Source: a virus
Strand: one strand, 5' to 3'
Length of the DNA stretch: 43,421 nucleotides
IMG/VR virus record: IMGVR_UViG_3300042480_001391
Coordinates: 1 to 43,421 of that record
The position numbers were made by a program, and so were the translations under genes. A model generated the notes under the pieces. It worked only from the letters and a program-made list of their open reading frames with translations. It made no database searches and was not told the origin of the DNA. Within the stretch, counting starts at the first letter, position 1. Each line of letters opens with the position of its first letter. Shown here in pieces: positions 1 to 7,375 of the stretch.

Positions 1-174
1 GAACTTGCCGCTGAACTGCGAGACTTCAGAACCCCCCCCCCAGCACTTTGATCGTTTAAGTCCTATAAAATCCGTTCTCTGCTCTCTTTTACCGGCCTTT
101 GACCTCAGCGACCGGATAATTGCGTCTTGCGGAGTCTGGGACAACCCCGGAGTCTTATCTATCCTAGTTGCCAT
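1..174 (-). CDS. Hypothetical protein, N-terminal part only (cut by left edge)
   Basis: A leftward frame opens with ATG at 174 and runs without a stop through 58 codons to position 1. It begins MATRIDKTPGLSQTPQDA and is basic and polar, with no recognisable domain in the visible part. The start was chosen because a GTTGAAAGC motif on the same strand (203 down to 195) lies exactly 20 nt upstream, the spacing seen at the other motif-bearing genes. It is divergent from the small gene at 241 and shares a palindromic control region with it. A run of ten C residues at 32-41 lies inside the frame (coding for Trp-Gly-Gly-Gly), so an indel there could alter the downstream reading. Function is unknown; by its promoter class it is probably expressed late. 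Confidence 0.6.
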   Translation of the reverse strand, partial: MATRIDKTPGLSQTPQDAIIRSLRSKAGKREQRTDFIGLKRSKCWGGGSEVSQFSGKF

Positions 175-194
175 TAAAAAGGTATTCTCTAAAA

Positions 195-217
195 GCTTTC
201 AACTCGGAGTTGAAGGC
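195..217. promoter_or_regulatory. Palindromic double copy of the GTTGAAAGC motif between divergent genes
   Basis: The sequence reads GCTTTCAAC, five bases, then GTTGAAGGC. The left half is an exact GTTGAAAGC on the minus strand, 20 nt before the ATG at 174. The right half is a one-base variant on the plus strand, 23 nt before the ATG at 241. A TATACA hexamer follows the plus-strand half. The same palindromic arrangement recurs at 18700-18719, again between two divergent genes, which argues for a bidirectional control element. Late promoter function is inference. Confidence 0.6.
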
Positions 218-240
218 TTAGTATACAGGGCGTACAACCG

Positions 241-465
241 ATGGAAAAAATTAGGTTAACAGAGGGACTAGCTTTCCTTATATTCGAGGCGTTGTTCTGC
301 ATATCATTTATCGCCCTTTGCGAAATACCTAACTGGGCCATAGGGGCTAAGCAAGTTAATGCCTGTACAGATAGGTGGATGTTTACAGCAGCTCTTTTTT
401 TCCCTTCTCCGACACAGCAATCCTCCCTCTCTAGCTCTCGTACAAATCGCGGTACGACAAAATAA
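241..465 (+). CDS. Small putative membrane protein, 74 aa
   Basis: The protein has one strongly hydrophobic stretch at about residues 9-27 (GLAFLIFEALFCISFIAL), which looks like a membrane segment, followed by a weaker hydrophobic patch near 46-54 and a Ser/Thr-rich tail. No family is recognised. ATG at 241 has a GTTGAAGGC motif 23 nt upstream and no clear Shine-Dalgarno sequence, as is typical of the motif-bearing genes here. The 3' end overlaps the convergent phoH gene by 35 nt. A small late membrane protein next to a phage control region could be a lysis or envelope factor, but nothing in the sequence proves this. Confidence 0.5.
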   Translation: MEKIRLTEGLAFLIFEALFCISFIALCEIPNWAIGAKQVNACTDRWMFTAALFFPSPTQQSSLSSSRTNRGTTK

Positions 466-1180
466 CCTGTTTTACAAATTCCGAGCGGACAATATCATCG
501 ATTTGGAATTCCACTGAACCGACAAACTCGTCGAGTTTAGACAGTCTGTGAACCGCATCGCTCAGACCGTCCTTTCCAAATCTATTGGCTAAATCGCGCT
601 GGATCACGTCACCTAGTAACGCGATTGAACTGTAGTCACCGAGACGAGAAAGAATAGTCAGCACGCTATGCGCAGTGGCATTCTGCATCTCGTCCGCAAT
701 TACCATGCAACGGTGCAGCGACCGACCTCTTAAATGTTCAATGGGCAAAAACTCGATAATCTTTTTATCAATCAAGTAATCCGCCTTCCCTTTCGCCATA
801 AACACGCTTAACGCGTCCCTTAGCGATGCAATATGCGGCTCGAGCTTTTCCATTTCGTTGCCTGGCAAATAACCAATACCTTTTTCACCGGGCGTATCGA
901 CAATCGGTTTGACATAGTATATTTTATCGATTTGCCGTTTTTGAAGTTTTTCGCAAGCAATGAAGACGGAGAGAAGTGTTTTAGCCGTCCCCGGGGGACC
1001 CGTTAAAATAGTAAGAGTTCGGCTTCGCAAATAATCCAAAGCTTCGCGCTGGCTGTCATTCGCAGGGTGGATCGTCCTGAGGCCGTCTCCCCGCCCTGCA
1101 GGGATCCCATAAGCAATTTCATCGTATCCCGGCACCGATGACTCGGTGACCTTCTCTCGCCTCGTACGCGCTTTAGCCAT
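431..1180 (-). CDS. phoH: PhoH-like P-loop ATPase
   Basis: This 249-residue protein matches the PhoH family, which is widespread in marine and cyanobacterial phages. Walker A is GPPGTAKT at residues 61-68 and Walker B is CMVIADEMQ at about 158-166. The segment KPIVDTPGEKGIGYLPG between them is characteristic of PhoH ATPase domains, as is ALLGDVIQRD after Walker B. The family is linked to RNA metabolism and to phosphate stress in some hosts, but its role in phages is unsettled. I chose ATG at 1180 over an upstream GTG at 1213 because the GTG lies inside a terminator-like hairpin. No Shine-Dalgarno sequence or recognisable promoter is seen directly upstream, so expression probably depends on read-through from the dNMP kinase gene. 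Confidence 0.93.
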   Translation of the reverse strand: MAKARTRREKVTESSVPGYDEIAYGIPAGRGDGLRTIHPANDSQREALDYLRSRTLTILTGPPGTAKTLLSVFIACEKLQKRQIDKIYYVKPIVDTPGEKGIGYLPGNEMEKLEPHIASLRDALSVFMAKGKADYLIDKKIIEFLPIEHLRGRSLHRCMVIADEMQNATAHSVLTILSRLGDYSSIALLGDVIQRDLANRFGKDGLSDAVHRLSKLDEFVGSVEFQIDDIVRSEFVKQVILSYRDLYES

Positions 1181-1197
1181 TGAGTTTTCCAGGTAAT

Positions 1198-1228
1198 AAA
1201 AAAGACGGGACACAAAGACTGTGTACCC
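1198..1228 (-). terminator. Putative intrinsic terminator or attenuator between dNMP kinase and phoH
   Basis: On the minus strand GGG-T-ACACA pairs with TGTGTCCC around a five-base loop (one bulged T), followed three bases later by six T residues. It lies after the kinase stop codon and only 18 nt before the phoH ATG, so it would attenuate rather than simply end transcription if phoH has no promoter of its own. The stem is short (8 bp with a bulge), so its strength is uncertain. Confidence 0.5.
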
Positions 1229-1288
1229 GCCCAGGAGCTGATATATTTTGAACGGAGAACCATTCAGAGAAAAGCACCTACAATGCTT

Positions 1289-1882
1289 TCACCTTTGTCT
1301 GAGGGGGATAGAAGGACAGTTGGTGAACACGTTTTTGTCGGTGTCGGGCCTGGGGAGGCTGAATACACAAGAACGGGGTATAAGGCTTTGGGCTTTGAAG
1401 AACTTCTCGGTATGTCCATAATACCCGTTATGCTCGTTCATTCTCAACTCGAGTTGGGCGTTTATCCAGTACGTAGAAGCGCGGGGATTATTGGTTTTAA
1501 GCTCGGTGATGTGCCGATCGATAATGGTTTGATCCCAGCCCCGGCCCAAGATTACAACATCAACTCTTTCGCTCAAGTCGATCAAAATCGACTCAGGCTC
1601 GAGTGAGCAGATCGGGTTGATGGGGGGCATTTGCCCCCTGCGCTCCTCGTAAAACAATGTGTCGGAGACGAAACGATCGATTAGGAGATAGTCTGGGGCC
1701 GGCGAAGGAATGTCTGTAAGCTTTTCCCTGAACTGTTCAACAGGAGAGCTATGTTCCGGCTTGATTCCTGAAAAGTGAAGAGTATGAACTAGGTATCCCG
1801 CGTTTTTTAAGTTAGACGCCGTCTTGTTAAGGAGAGAAGTTTTTCCAACCCGATCGGGCCCCAGGAAAATAATCGTGTGCAT
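1289..1882 (-). CDS. Thymidylate/deoxynucleoside monophosphate kinase-like protein
   Basis: The 197-residue protein opens with a P-loop, MHTIIFLGPDRVGKTS (Walker A GPDRVGKT at residues 8-15), followed by LLIDRFVSDTLFYE near 66-79. That Asp-Arg pair after a hydrophobic strand is typical of thymidylate-kinase-like dNMP kinases. It would phosphorylate dNMPs to feed phage DNA synthesis alongside ribonucleotide reductase and dUTPase. A longer frame could start at a GTG at 1915, but the ATG at 1882 places the P-loop at the usual distance from the N-terminus. The C-terminal third is not recognisable, and the substrate cannot be read from sequence. An extended -10 box and a strong hairpin lie between it and the divergent gene at 1945. 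Confidence 0.75.
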   Translation of the reverse strand: MHTIIFLGPDRVGKTSLLNKTASNLKNAGYLVHTLHFSGIKPEHSSPVEQFREKLTDIPSPAPDYLLIDRFVSDTLFYEERRGQMPPINPICSLEPESILIDLSERVDVVILGRGWDQTIIDRHITELKTNNPRASTYWINAQLELRMNEHNGYYGHTEKFFKAQSLIPRSCVFSLPRPDTDKNVFTNCPSIPLRQR

Positions 1883-1888
1883 TGCGGA

Positions 1889-1914
1889 GGGGAGAAGTCT
1901 CCCCAAGTCTAGCA
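1889..1914 (-). promoter_or_regulatory. Extended -10 promoter and 5' leader hairpin of the dNMP kinase gene
   Basis: On the minus strand TGCTAGACT (1914 down to 1906) fits the extended -10 form TGnTAnAnT seen before other metabolic genes here. It is followed at once by the perfect inverted repeat GGGGAGA-CT-TCTCCCC (1904 down to 1889), which would sit at the very 5' end of the transcript, just before the ATG. The box abuts the GTTGAAAGC motif that serves the divergent gene at 1945. Confidence 0.5.
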
Positions 1915-1915
1915 C

Positions 1916-1924
1916 GTTGAAAGC
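1916..1924 (+). promoter_or_regulatory. GTTGAAAGC motif upstream of gene 1945
   Basis: Exact motif copy with 20 nt to the ATG at 1945. No Shine-Dalgarno sequence separates them. TTGAAA of the motif is mirrored by TTTCAA just before the start codon. Confidence 0.6.
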
Positions 1925-1944
1925 CTTATGAGACGATTATTTCA

Positions 1945-2268
1945 ATGCCTAAACCGAGATGGGGTGTTCGGTTTACATCCGACCCGAACAGGACTAAAGA
2001 CTATGTGCAGTCGTTGTATGACGATGATGCCGCCAATGTGAAACGCGGCGAGCTGTTTCTTAACGAGCCGAAGGCCCAGATCTTTTATGTCGGCGCGGAT
2101 GGAATTGCAAGACGTGTAGGCGAGCAGGACGTCGTCCCTTTCGCCCAAATCGATTTTACCGGCCTTAGGGAATTCGCTGACGATACCGCTGCCGCTGCCG
2201 CCACTCCTCCCGTCCCAGTCGGAGGCATGTACCGCACGGGAGGCGCCCTCAAGGTGCGGGTTTCTTAG
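1945..2268 (+). CDS. Small putative virion protein, 107 aa
   Basis: The protein is unfamiliar as a whole, but its pattern GELFLNEPKAQIFYVGADGI (residues 33-52) resembles the short beta-rich display module found in phage fibre and collar proteins, and a similar segment, GEIVTNTADGRAWVFDQSG, occurs in the gene at 18745. An Ala/Pro-rich linker near residues 82-91 leads into GGMYRTGGALKVRVS, another motif common in phage structural proteins. It carries the GTTGAAAGC motif 20 nt upstream and its TAG stop runs directly into the next copy of that motif. I infer a tail or capsid accessory protein made late. Confidence 0.6.
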   Translation: MPKPRWGVRFTSDPNRTKDYVQSLYDDDAANVKRGELFLNEPKAQIFYVGADGIARRVGEQDVVPFAQIDFTGLREFADDTAAAAATPPVPVGGMYRTGGALKVRVS

Positions 2269-2276
2269 TTGAAAGC
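2268..2276 (+). promoter_or_regulatory. GTTGAAAGC motif upstream of gene 2303
   Basis: Exact copy, 26 nt before ATG 2303. The upstream gene's TAG stop supplies the first base. The surrounding TTTCTTAGTTGAAAGCTT is repeated base for base at 26772-26789. Confidence 0.6.
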
Positions 2277-2302
2277 TTAAGGAATAGATTAGATCGAGTA
2301 TT

Positions 2303-3034
2303 ATGGCTACAATCGCTAGATTAAAAAGGCTTGTTGGCATCGAGTTTGAGTACAAAGCTTCGCTCGGAGATTTTTTTGCCACCGTCTTACAGAATAAACT
2401 TGTCAACGAGTACGATGAGACGGGGAACACCCCTGAAATTCGCTCGGAACTGCTGGAAAAATACAACACTTGCGGGCCTAGCATGGGCTTCTCGGCCAAG
2501 CAATTCGCGTATGGGGTCTTGGAACTGGTGGTGGACGCGTTGGTTGCGAATCCGGATGTTGTGACGGATCCGTACGAGAACCAGCTCAATGATCAGCTTG
2601 TGAATATTACAAGGTATGTGGGAATCGCTGGTGAGGGAGATTATCACTTTATGGTGGCAGTGTATAACCTTTCCGCAACGCTTTCCCAAATCACGCAGAA
2701 TGTCATTCCCGTGGGTCCGCTTGTCGCCCTAGGCGATGTACTTGACGGTGGTGAAAACTATACGGTTGACGGTCTAGACGGAGGCGATGCGACCGGTGTT
2801 GTGTTCCGAGCTTATCTCGAGGTCGGTGAACAAAACGATCCTGCTCAGTACGAAGACGCCTCGCTCGAGGGGACGATTGTGGACGGTTCTGTGACCGAGA
2901 TTACCGACATCCTTGACGGCGGTGACGGCTTTGCCGTCGGCGATATCTTGAGTCTGGAGATAGATACAACCGAACCCGGCCAGGGTGACGGTGAAGGATC
3001 CGGCGCGTTAGTTGTGGTTATCGAAGTGGCATGA
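2303..3034 (+). CDS. Putative virion structural protein, 243 aa
   Basis: The first 140 residues look mostly helical and match nothing I know. The C-terminal 100 residues contain two related beta-rich units, VLDGGENYTVDGLDGGDATG and ILDGGDGFAVGDILSLEI followed by GSGALVVVIEV. This pattern (a GGxG(Y/F) turn, a strand, then Gly-Ser-Gly-Ala and a strand) is common in cyanophage virion proteins. The C-terminus is acidic and the protein lacks cysteine apart from one residue near 58. ATG at 2303 follows a GTTGAAAGC motif by 26 nt. Position upstream of the hub suggests a tail or baseplate part; the exact role is unknown. Confidence 0.65.
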   Translation: MATIARLKRLVGIEFEYKASLGDFFATVLQNKLVNEYDETGNTPEIRSELLEKYNTCGPSMGFSAKQFAYGVLELVVDALVANPDVVTDPYENQLNDQLVNITRYVGIAGEGDYHFMVAVYNLSATLSQITQNVIPVGPLVALGDVLDGGENYTVDGLDGGDATGVVFRAYLEVGEQNDPAQYEDASLEGTIVDGSVTEITDILDGGDGFAVGDILSLEIDTTEPGQGDGEGSGALVVVIEVA

Positions 3035-3146
3035 AGTGCATAGCCTCTATCGTTGCAGGTGCCTGGTAGGTTATAGGCCGTTTTCTACCGGCGATCAGGA
3101 GATTATATGGTTCCCGGAAAGGCAGATTGCCGGGGTAACCTTGTCA

Positions 3147-6100
3147 ATGAACTGGTCGCCTGATGCGTTGACCGCGAATGCCGAGACTTCGGTCCAAGGA
3201 GCAACTCAGTTTGTAAACGCCTTGTCCGGGTCGACAGTAAACGTCACGTTGTCCGACCCGTACATGACCGGGGCGTCTTGGGCGGTACTTTTTGATACGG
3301 CTGCAGCGTACACTGGTGAGCAGTTGGCAGCCGCGAACCATATCTTGCTGCCGAAGTGCGAAAAGGGCCAGGTGTCGACTCGCGAAAGACCTTGCCGTCC
3401 GTACGAACAAAGCTCGGAATTTGAAGATCCGGGCATCAGCAAAGCTAGTTTTTCACAATTCGCTCATTTGGTTGTAATTTTCTATTACAATGTCGGCAGT
3501 AACGTCTTCAGCCTGGAGAGTTATTTTCGGGTAAACCGGTTCAATATCAGTCACGGGAAAACTTATCCCAAAGTGACGATTTCCGGCCTTGATCCCCAGA
3601 CAATCGCTTTTAACCAGAATCTGGCAAACTTTCAAATGAAAGAGAACGAGACGCTGGAAGAGAATTTGAAGGAAATTGCGAAACAATACGGGTACCGGGT
3701 GTCGTTTTGCAACTCGCCTGAAGCGAATTATGGCCAGAAGTACATAATGCCTAGTGGGTTTAGGGAGAAGGCGGTTACAGGGGAAGAAGTACTTAAGAAG
3801 TATATTGGGAGTGTGGGAGGAAATTATAGCAAACTACCTTTGAAAGAGTATGCGAATAAGATTTCGATCTGTACACGGGCAAATGTCAATCAAGGCTGCT
3901 CAATATTCTACCTAGGCAAGGGACTGTACGAAGGCTACCAAATAAGCGGATCGGTCGAACGTGACTTTCTGAATTCTAACGCTGAACTTGAGTTCAAGCG
4001 CGGCTTAGGTGTCGATTATGACACTACCCCTATTGACGGAGAAGAATACACTTTAGAAGATACTTTCCCGGATAAGAGAAAGGCGAAGATGGCGAGTGTC
4101 AAAACGAGTCTCAAGCAGTTCCCCGAGCAGTTTACTGTCTTAAAAAGGAGGTTTCAAGTCAATCAGTCGACAAGCGGATATGTGTGGAGAGGTAACGGTC
4201 CGGCCGTTAAAAACACCAAGGTAGAGAATACGAACTTATATGGTATTGGTGTTAATGATAACGTTCCTATATCGTTTTTAGACGGACTTGTTGAGAACAG
4301 AACCTTTACGAAGGACGTTAACGGTTCCCTATGGATTAATATACAGACAAACTACGTCCTTAAAGTGTGTGATAAGGCAAAGAAGTGTACGATCCGTCCT
4401 ATTCATCAAGAGGTGGGTAATTTACTGGCGATTCAAGGCGATTTAAAAAAGGGCAGTAAAGTTGCGATTAACCAGGTATTGGGAGAGTCGAATCCAGAGA
4501 AACTGCTGCACACCCGGTTCTATATTCCAAAGTCATCGGCCGGTACTACTACCGTTACCCTCGAACCGTCGTTGGTGTGGAATTTCGCCATCCCGGCATT
4601 CGATCTTACAGACGAAGAGAAGAAAGAGGCTGGGATTAAAACGATTCAAACGGCACCTGGACCCATTACTACCGGGGCAAAGGTAGTGCCTGAGTCCCCT
4701 AAAGCTTCTGACAAAAACTGGAGAGCTACTGATACATCCAAGCCTACAAAAATATTCCTTATGGCAGGACATGCCGATGCAGCGGGTTCCGGCGCTCCTA
4801 ACGAAAGAGAACTTAATGTCGAATTAGTAAAATGGGCGCAGAGAAACGCCCAGGCGTATGGAGTGTCTGACTTTGTCGAGTTTTACTTCCCCCCATCTAG
4901 CAGTTTGCCAACAAGCAGTCCAAGCAGCCAGTATTCAAAAACATCTGAAGCGGTTAGACAAGGCAAGCAAGTGATCGAAATACACAACGATTGCTATCAA
5001 GAAGTAGAACCTAAATGTTTTGGTAGATCAGGTGTAATACCCCCTACCGCCGGTAGAAAAATCTGGCAGCTTGACGATGTTCTTTCACAGACTTACGGGG
5101 CTTTCCCCCTTAACCACAGGGACGGCCTTGCAGTACCTCGTAGAGGTGGAACTATTCTCGAGGTGGGGAGGATGTCCCCCGAAGTGAAAAATATCTTCGA
5201 AAGAGGTACAGCTAGCCAAAAAGAAGCTTTGTACAAGCAGTTAATGGGCCCAGTAATGCAGTCTATAGCGGCAGAGAAGGCTAGGATGCCGGGATCTGCG
5301 GCACCTGTTGCACCGCAACTCCCACCAGCCGCCTCCGCCCCTATAGGCCAATGTTTAGGCCAACTGGGTAACACGGGAAGTTCTACTGGCGCACACCTCG
5401 ATGCTAGGTGGACGGGGTCAAGAAATAGACAGCCTATAACAGCGGCTGATGTGGCTAAATATGTCACAGTGGGGGGTAAAAGACTTACCCAGTCCATGGT
5501 AACTTCTGAGTATAGTTTGAGTAGAACTATAGATGGAGTAACTCGACCCCACTATGGTATAGATTTTGTCGGTGCGGGAATAAAAGAAGGAGACTCGATC
5601 GGACTGATAGGTGGTGCTAAATTTAATAGAGTTGGCGAAACGGGATGTGGCAAAAGTACAGGATATGGGGATGGGTGCGGAGACGGACTCGGGAACTTTA
5701 TAGTAATAGATACCCCTGAGGGACAGATGATACTCGCTCACCTCAAAGAAGGCTCGTTGACCAACTGCTCAAGACAGCCCCAGACAAGCTCGTCATCTGG
5801 CTCTTCTGGTTCCAAATACGGCCAAGGGGTACAGAACTCCCCAACTCCTGTCGGCGTCACGGTAGAGACCGAGTTCAAAGGAATACCCCGCTCGTTAAGA
5901 ATTGTTCCCGGCAGGACGATCCTCGCGTTCGTAACCAAATACGATGAGTGGATTGAGAAGGGGCGGCCGAACAATATCGACCCCGGGGTCTGGATCCCTC
6001 AACGATTTTCAAAATGGTTCGTTAAAAGTGCTGAATACAGATGGGATGGAGACCTTAGGGTGAAGGTGACTGGGGTGAGTGATTGGGGTGTAGCAGTAAA

Positions 6101-6857
6101 CAACGTTCCGGCTCCTCCCACCTTTGAAGACTACTTAGTTACGGAAAATTTCAAATACCGCGATTACTATGGGTATATCCGCTCGTTGGGAGATTTGTGC
6201 TGGAACCTGGGCAATGGCAAAACATCTTGCGACGAACTTTGTAAAGAGGCGGAGGAGGTGAGGGAGTTTTTACAACGGTCGAGGGAAACGGCTGAGGCGA
6301 CAGAGGCAGCTTCCTCAGTTAGTAGCTCTTTCCCCCAGGGAAACTGTACTTATGCGGGGAACTATGCAAGTTCTTCTAAATCCACTATTCAGAATAGCAT
6401 AAATGCTCTTAGGTCCGTAGGAATTACAAACCCAATAGCTTATGCAGGAGCTTTGGGTAATTTTTCTGTGGAGAGCAATTTTAACGCTAATGTTCACAAC
6501 GGCTCCAATCCCGGAGTTGGATGTGGCAGTACTCCATCCAGAGTTTTAGGTACTTCCGGATACGGATTAGCCCAGTGGTGCGGAAGCAGAGCGGATAATT
6601 TAGCTGCTAAATGTGGCAGAAGTTGTACAGAGCAACAACAACTTGAGTTCATAGTGCAAGAGATAAGGGAGGGAAGAGATGTGTTCCCTATAAATGGGGT
6701 GAGGATAGTAGATGCCATGAATGCAGCTAGAACACCCCAAGAGGCGGCAGATTTATGGAATAAATACTACGAGAGGGGACCTGGGGGGATACAAAAAAGG
6801 CGAGACGAGGCGGTCAAAATATGGAATAACGGACAAAACTTCTCTTGCTCTAAGTAA
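3147..6857 (+). CDS. Baseplate hub protein with amidase, permuted M23 and lysozyme modules
   Basis: About 1,236 residues. Residues ~130-200 read as a gpD/gp27-type hub (YFRVNRFNISHGKTYPKVTI then TLEENLKEIAKQYGYRVSF). Residues ~540-715 resemble a zinc amidase (Amidase_3): His542 in LMAGH, Glu553/555 in NERELN, His613 in EIHND, Glu672 in ILEVG. Residues ~740-870 hold M23 peptidase motifs in permuted order: GSSTGAHLDARW (His750) first, then HYGID (His802, Asp806), then AHLKEG (His865). Residues ~1062-1235 match the phage tail lysozyme family, with Glu1109 in GNFSVESNF and SGYGLAQW. It would cut both glycan and peptide bonds during injection. The start is uncertain: a Shine-Dalgarno sequence and ATG at 3107 lie in another frame, and upstream TTG 3012 and GTG 3036 are possible in this frame. 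The stop overlaps the next start (TAATG). Confidence 0.85.
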   Translation: MNWSPDALTANAETSVQGATQFVNALSGSTVNVTLSDPYMTGASWAVLFDTAAAYTGEQLAAANHILLPKCEKGQVSTRERPCRPYEQSSEFEDPGISKASFSQFAHLVVIFYYNVGSNVFSLESYFRVNRFNISHGKTYPKVTISGLDPQTIAFNQNLANFQMKENETLEENLKEIAKQYGYRVSFCNSPEANYGQKYIMPSGFREKAVTGEEVLKKYIGSVGGNYSKLPLKEYANKISICTRANVNQGCSIFYLGKGLYEGYQISGSVERDFLNSNAELEFKRGLGVDYDTTPIDGEEYTLEDTFPDKRKAKMASVKTSLKQFPEQFTVLKRRFQVNQSTSGYVWRGNGPAVKNTKVENTNLYGIGVNDNVPISFLDGLVENRTFTKDVNGSLWINIQTNYVLKVCDKAKKCTIRPIHQEVGNLLAIQGDLKKGSKVAINQVLGESNPEKLLHTRFYIPKSSAGTTTVTLEPSLVWNFAIPAFDLTDEEKKEAGIKTIQTAPGPITTGAKVVPESPKASDKNWRATDTSKPTKIFLMAGHADAAGSGAPNERELNVELVKWAQRNAQAYGVSDFVEFYFPPSSSLPTSSPSSQYSKTSEAVRQGKQVIEIHNDCYQEVEPKCFGRSGVIPPTAGRKIWQLDDVLSQTYGAFPLNHRDGLAVPRRGGTILEVGRMSPEVKNIFERGTASQKEALYKQLMGPVMQSIAAEKARMPGSAAPVAPQLPPAASAPIGQCLGQLGNTGSSTGAHLDARWTGSRNRQPITAADVAKYVTVGGKRLTQSMVTSEYSLSRTIDGVTRPHYGIDFVGAGIKEGDSIGLIGGAKFNRVGETGCGKSTGYGDGCGDGLGNFIVIDTPEGQMILAHLKEGSLTNCSRQPQTSSSSGSSGSKYGQGVQNSPTPVGVTVETEFKGIPRSLRIVPGRTILAFVTKYDEWIEKGRPNNIDPGVWIPQRFSKWFVKSAEYRWDGDLRVKVTGVSDWGVAVNNVPAPPTFEDYLVTENFKYRDYYGYIRSLGDLCWNLGNGKTSCDELCKEAEEVREFLQRSRETAEATEAASSVSSSFPQGNCTYAGNYASSSKSTIQNSINALRSVGITNPIAYAGALGNFSVESNFNANVHNGSNPGVGCGSTPSRVLGTSGYGLAQWCGSRADNLAAKCGRSCTEQQQLEFIVQEIREGRDVFPINGVRIVDAMNAARTPQEAADLWNKYYERGPGGIQKRRDEAVKIWNNGQNFSCSK

Positions 6858-7375
6858 TGTTGTTTTTAAAACCGCTTCTCGGACTGTTTTTCAAAGACGT
6901 GGTGCAAGACGCCGCGAAAAAATCCGTTCAAAACTCTTTGAATGAACTGTCAAAAGAGCAGATAAGGCGTGAGTTTCTCCGCACAGTAGCCGAAGGCTAT
7001 ACTCGCGAAGTCGAACACAACTTGTCGCAATACGTACGCGCTTTAGGGGCCGCTTCGGTAACGATCGAAGCGGAGGGGGACTTGACAGGAGACAGACTAT
7101 TCTCCGCCCTGCAAAGCTCGCTTAAAACGCTTGAAGTTGAGATCGAAAAGCAGGGGGAAAATTCTCCCATCGTCCAGTATTTAAAAAGACGGTATGGCGA
7201 GGAGCAAGACGTTTATGTCGGCAGAGAGTCCGTTTCCGTCGCCAGCATGTTTTCTCCGGGAGAATCCCGGCAACAAATATGGCTTAATAGGTCGGGCAAT
7301 ATCGAACTGCCTGAGTCAATATCACAAGAAGTCGCTAACCTGCTCGATCAAATATTGTCCGAAGACTTGCCATAG
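6857..7375 (+). CDS. Hypothetical protein coupled to the hub gene, 172 aa
   Basis: The ATG shares a base with the hub stop codon (TAATG), which suggests translational coupling and a shared role, perhaps in baseplate assembly. The N-terminus MLFLKPLLGLFFKDVV is amphipathic or weakly membrane-seeking, the middle is rich in charged helices (residues 20-60) and the rest is mixed, with many Ser and Glu. No family is recognised. Its 3' end overlaps the convergent gene at 7348 by 28 nt, so the two operons collide here without a visible terminator. Confidence 0.6.
   Translation: MLFLKPLLGLFFKDVVQDAAKKSVQNSLNELSKEQIRREFLRTVAEGYTREVEHNLSQYVRALGAASVTIEAEGDLTGDRLFSALQSSLKTLEVEIEKQGENSPIVQYLKRRYGEEQDVYVGRESVSVASMFSPGESRQQIWLNRSGNIELPESISQEVANLLDQILSEDLP

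Noticed and set aside
5-259. Open frame of 84 codons on the plus strand at the left edge
   Set aside because: It runs opposite to the better-supported leftward gene that starts at 174 behind an exact motif, and it would cross the palindromic control region.
1942-2589. 215-codon frame on the minus strand
   Set aside because: It lies across two plausible plus-strand genes that have motif-supported starts; its protein has no recognisable features.
3031-3069. ATG overlapping the stop of gene 2303 (MKCIASIVAGAW)
   Set aside because: Frame ends after 12 codons and has no ribosome site; too short to support.
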